DNA of 8,100 bases from Chamaesiphon sp. (lineage in GTDB: Bacteria > Cyanobacteriota > Cyanobacteriia > Cyanobacteriales > Chamaesiphonaceae), in assembly GCA_020059425.1 (NCBI GenBank), contig JAGVCD010000335.1:1-8100 (forward strand), in the 5' to 3' direction. Below, in pieces: positions 6,968 to 8,100 of the stretch. The translations under genes were made by a program, and so were the position numbers. The notes under the pieces were generated by a model, which saw only the letters and a program-made list of their open reading frames with translations, was not told the origin of the DNA and did not search any database. The first letter of the stretch is position 1; each line of letters begins with the position of its first letter.

Positions 6968-8100
6968 ATGCAACCAGCAATTCCATTAGGAACACTGCTT
7001 CAAAAGCGTTATCGTGTTACCAAAATTCTTGGTCAAGGGGGATTCGGTCGCACCTACTTAGCGCAGGATACCGCCTGTTTCGATGAGCTGTGCGTGCTGA
7101 AAGAATTCACTCCCAATGAACGGGGACGAGACTCTCTTAAAAAAGCTCGGGAGCTATTTGGACGAGAAGCCAAGACTCTGCATCGGATTAGCCATCCGCA
7201 AATTCCTAGTTTCCGGGCTAATTTTGAAGAAGCAAAACGATTATTCTTGGTGCAAGAATATGCTGAAGGAAAAACATATGCCAAAATTCTAGGCGAAAGA
7301 ATTAGGGAATCCAAGACTTTTAGCGAAGAAGAAGCCATAAATTTTCTGTATCAGATGTTGCCTATTCTTACAAATATTCACAATCAAGGTATCATTCATC
7401 GTGATATTTCCCCTGACAATATTATTTTGCGGGAGTCTGACCAACTGCCCGTTTTAATTGACTTTGGAGTAGTCAAAGCAGGGGTAAAAGACTTAGAAGC
7501 TGCTGGGGGTGAAATTGGTCAGCAGGGTACTACGGTCGGCAAGGCCGGTTACGCACCTAATGAACAATTGCAAACAGGTGAAGCTTATGCCAATAGTGAT
7601 TTATACGCCTTAGCTGTGACCGTGGTCGTGATGATGACTGGCCGCAAACCAGAAAGTCTGATTGATAAGTCCACAATGACTTGGAAATGGCAGCAGCTGC
7701 TTCCCACCATTAGCCCTTGGTTTGCCAAAGTGTTAATGCGGATGATGAGCTACCGTCCCAATAATCGTTATCAATCAGCTAAAGAGGTCAGTCAAGCGCT
7801 CCGGGCTGTAGAGGATGTCATTGGAAGCGCCTCTGGTTTTGCGGCTGACCATGTGGCTCCTTCCACTGGTGGACAATCTAGCAATAAATCTTTTGCAAAA
7901 TCCTCTGGCAACAAATACAAAAAATATACCTCCAAATATCGACAACGGAGCCAGTTATGGACTAATCCTTGGGTCTTATCAGTAGGTAGTGGTACTTTTC
8001 TGTTGGCTCTTTTTATGATATTCAAGAGCTTCTTTCTGCCTGGATCTGACGTGGAGGTAGCACCCAAGCCTGTCCCGCCCAGTGTCGGTAGTTCGGTCAA
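6968..8100 (+). CDS. Membrane-anchored Ser/Thr protein kinase (3' end outside window)
   Basis: The frame is open from the ATG at 6968 to the right edge (377 complete codons), so the C terminus is missing. Residues about 15-283 form a Hanks-type kinase domain: glycine loop GQGGFG (22-27), ATP-binding K45 (VLKEF), helix-C E67, catalytic HRDISPDN (144-151: D146, N151), DFG (165-167), an APE-like APNEQ (196-200) and SDLYALAV (210-217). All residues needed for catalysis are present; the HRD loop has Ser (S148) where Ser/Thr kinases usually have Lys. A Ser/Lys-rich linker (about 302-330) leads to one hydrophobic helix (about 335-356), then a Pro-rich segment starting GSDVEVAPKPVPP. This predicts a cytoplasmic kinase, one membrane pass and an outer or periplasmic sensor region not seen here. 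A GAGG at 6950-6953 is 14 bases before the ATG, rather far for a Shine-Dalgarno. Its substrate and signal are unknown. Confidence 0.93.
   Translation, partial: MQPAIPLGTLLQKRYRVTKILGQGGFGRTYLAQDTACFDELCVLKEFTPNERGRDSLKKARELFGREAKTLHRISHPQIPSFRANFEEAKRLFLVQEYAEGKTYAKILGERIRESKTFSEEEAINFLYQMLPILTNIHNQGIIHRDISPDNIILRESDQLPVLIDFGVVKAGVKDLEAAGGEIGQQGTTVGKAGYAPNEQLQTGEAYANSDLYALAVTVVVMMTGRKPESLIDKSTMTWKWQQLLPTISPWFAKVLMRMMSYRPNNRYQSAKEVSQALRAVEDVIGSASGFAADHVAPSTGGQSSNKSFAKSSGNKYKKYTSKYRQRSQLWTNPWVLSVGSGTFLLALFMIFKSFFLPGSDVEVAPKPVPPSVGSSV

Noticed and set aside
7054..8100. Minus-strand reading frames at 7054-7338 and 7792-8100
   Set aside because: Both are opposite the Ser/Thr kinase gene, whose motifs are intact in the plus frame across the region.
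1..8100. CRISPR arrays, tRNA or rRNA genes, transposases, phage genes
   Set aside because: I looked for regular repeats, cloverleaf-like segments and mobile-element proteins and saw none; nearly all of the window is accounted for by eight genes.

Overview
The window looks like chromosomal DNA of a cyanobacterium. The hexamer CGATCG, the core of the cyanobacterial HIP1 repeat, occurs almost thirty times by eye between the start and about 6556, twice as the full octamer GCGATCGC (644-651 and 1337-1344). The gene content agrees: a NucA-type nuclease with the same active-site layout as the Anabaena enzyme, a stand-alone Lon-type substrate-binding protein, a response regulator resembling RppA, and a large membrane-anchored Ser/Thr kinase. 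The exact genus cannot be read from the sequence.

Layout from left to right. (1) 2-1141 (+): a BCS1-like AAA ATPase whose 5' end lies outside the window. (2) 1203-3068 (+): UvrC, the dual-incision nuclease of nucleotide excision repair. (3) 3161-3799 (+): a stand-alone LON substrate-binding-domain protein. (4) 3842-4702 (-): a NucA-like DNA/RNA nuclease with a lipoprotein signal, convergent with (3). (5) 4805-5410 (+): a CbiT-like cobalamin-pathway methyltransferase, divergent from (4). (6) 5491-5976 (+): a small exported Rieske [2Fe-2S] lipoprotein. (7) 5994-6719 (-): an OmpR-family response regulator, convergent with (6), with only 17 bp between the stop codons. (8) 6968-8100 (+): a Ser/Thr protein kinase with a C-terminal membrane helix, running off the right edge and divergent from (7).

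There is no mobile element, CRISPR array, tRNA or rRNA that I can see. Genes 1-6 look like ordinary single-gene transcription units in the loosely organised style of cyanobacterial chromosomes and do not form an obvious pathway. The part with most regulatory content is the 248-bp divergent interval between the response regulator and the kinase. It has a -10 for each gene and, just upstream of the kinase -10, a 12-bp AT-rich motif that reads both as an inverted repeat and as a direct repeat with a 22-bp period. That is the kind of arrangement an OmpR-family regulator could bind.

I find no convincing wholly new system. The observations most worth checking are this operator-like repeat, the Rieske protein whose second cluster box lacks both residues that normally raise the redox potential, and the BCS1-like ATPase (whose mitochondrial relative translocates a Rieske protein) lying a few kilobases from that Rieske gene.
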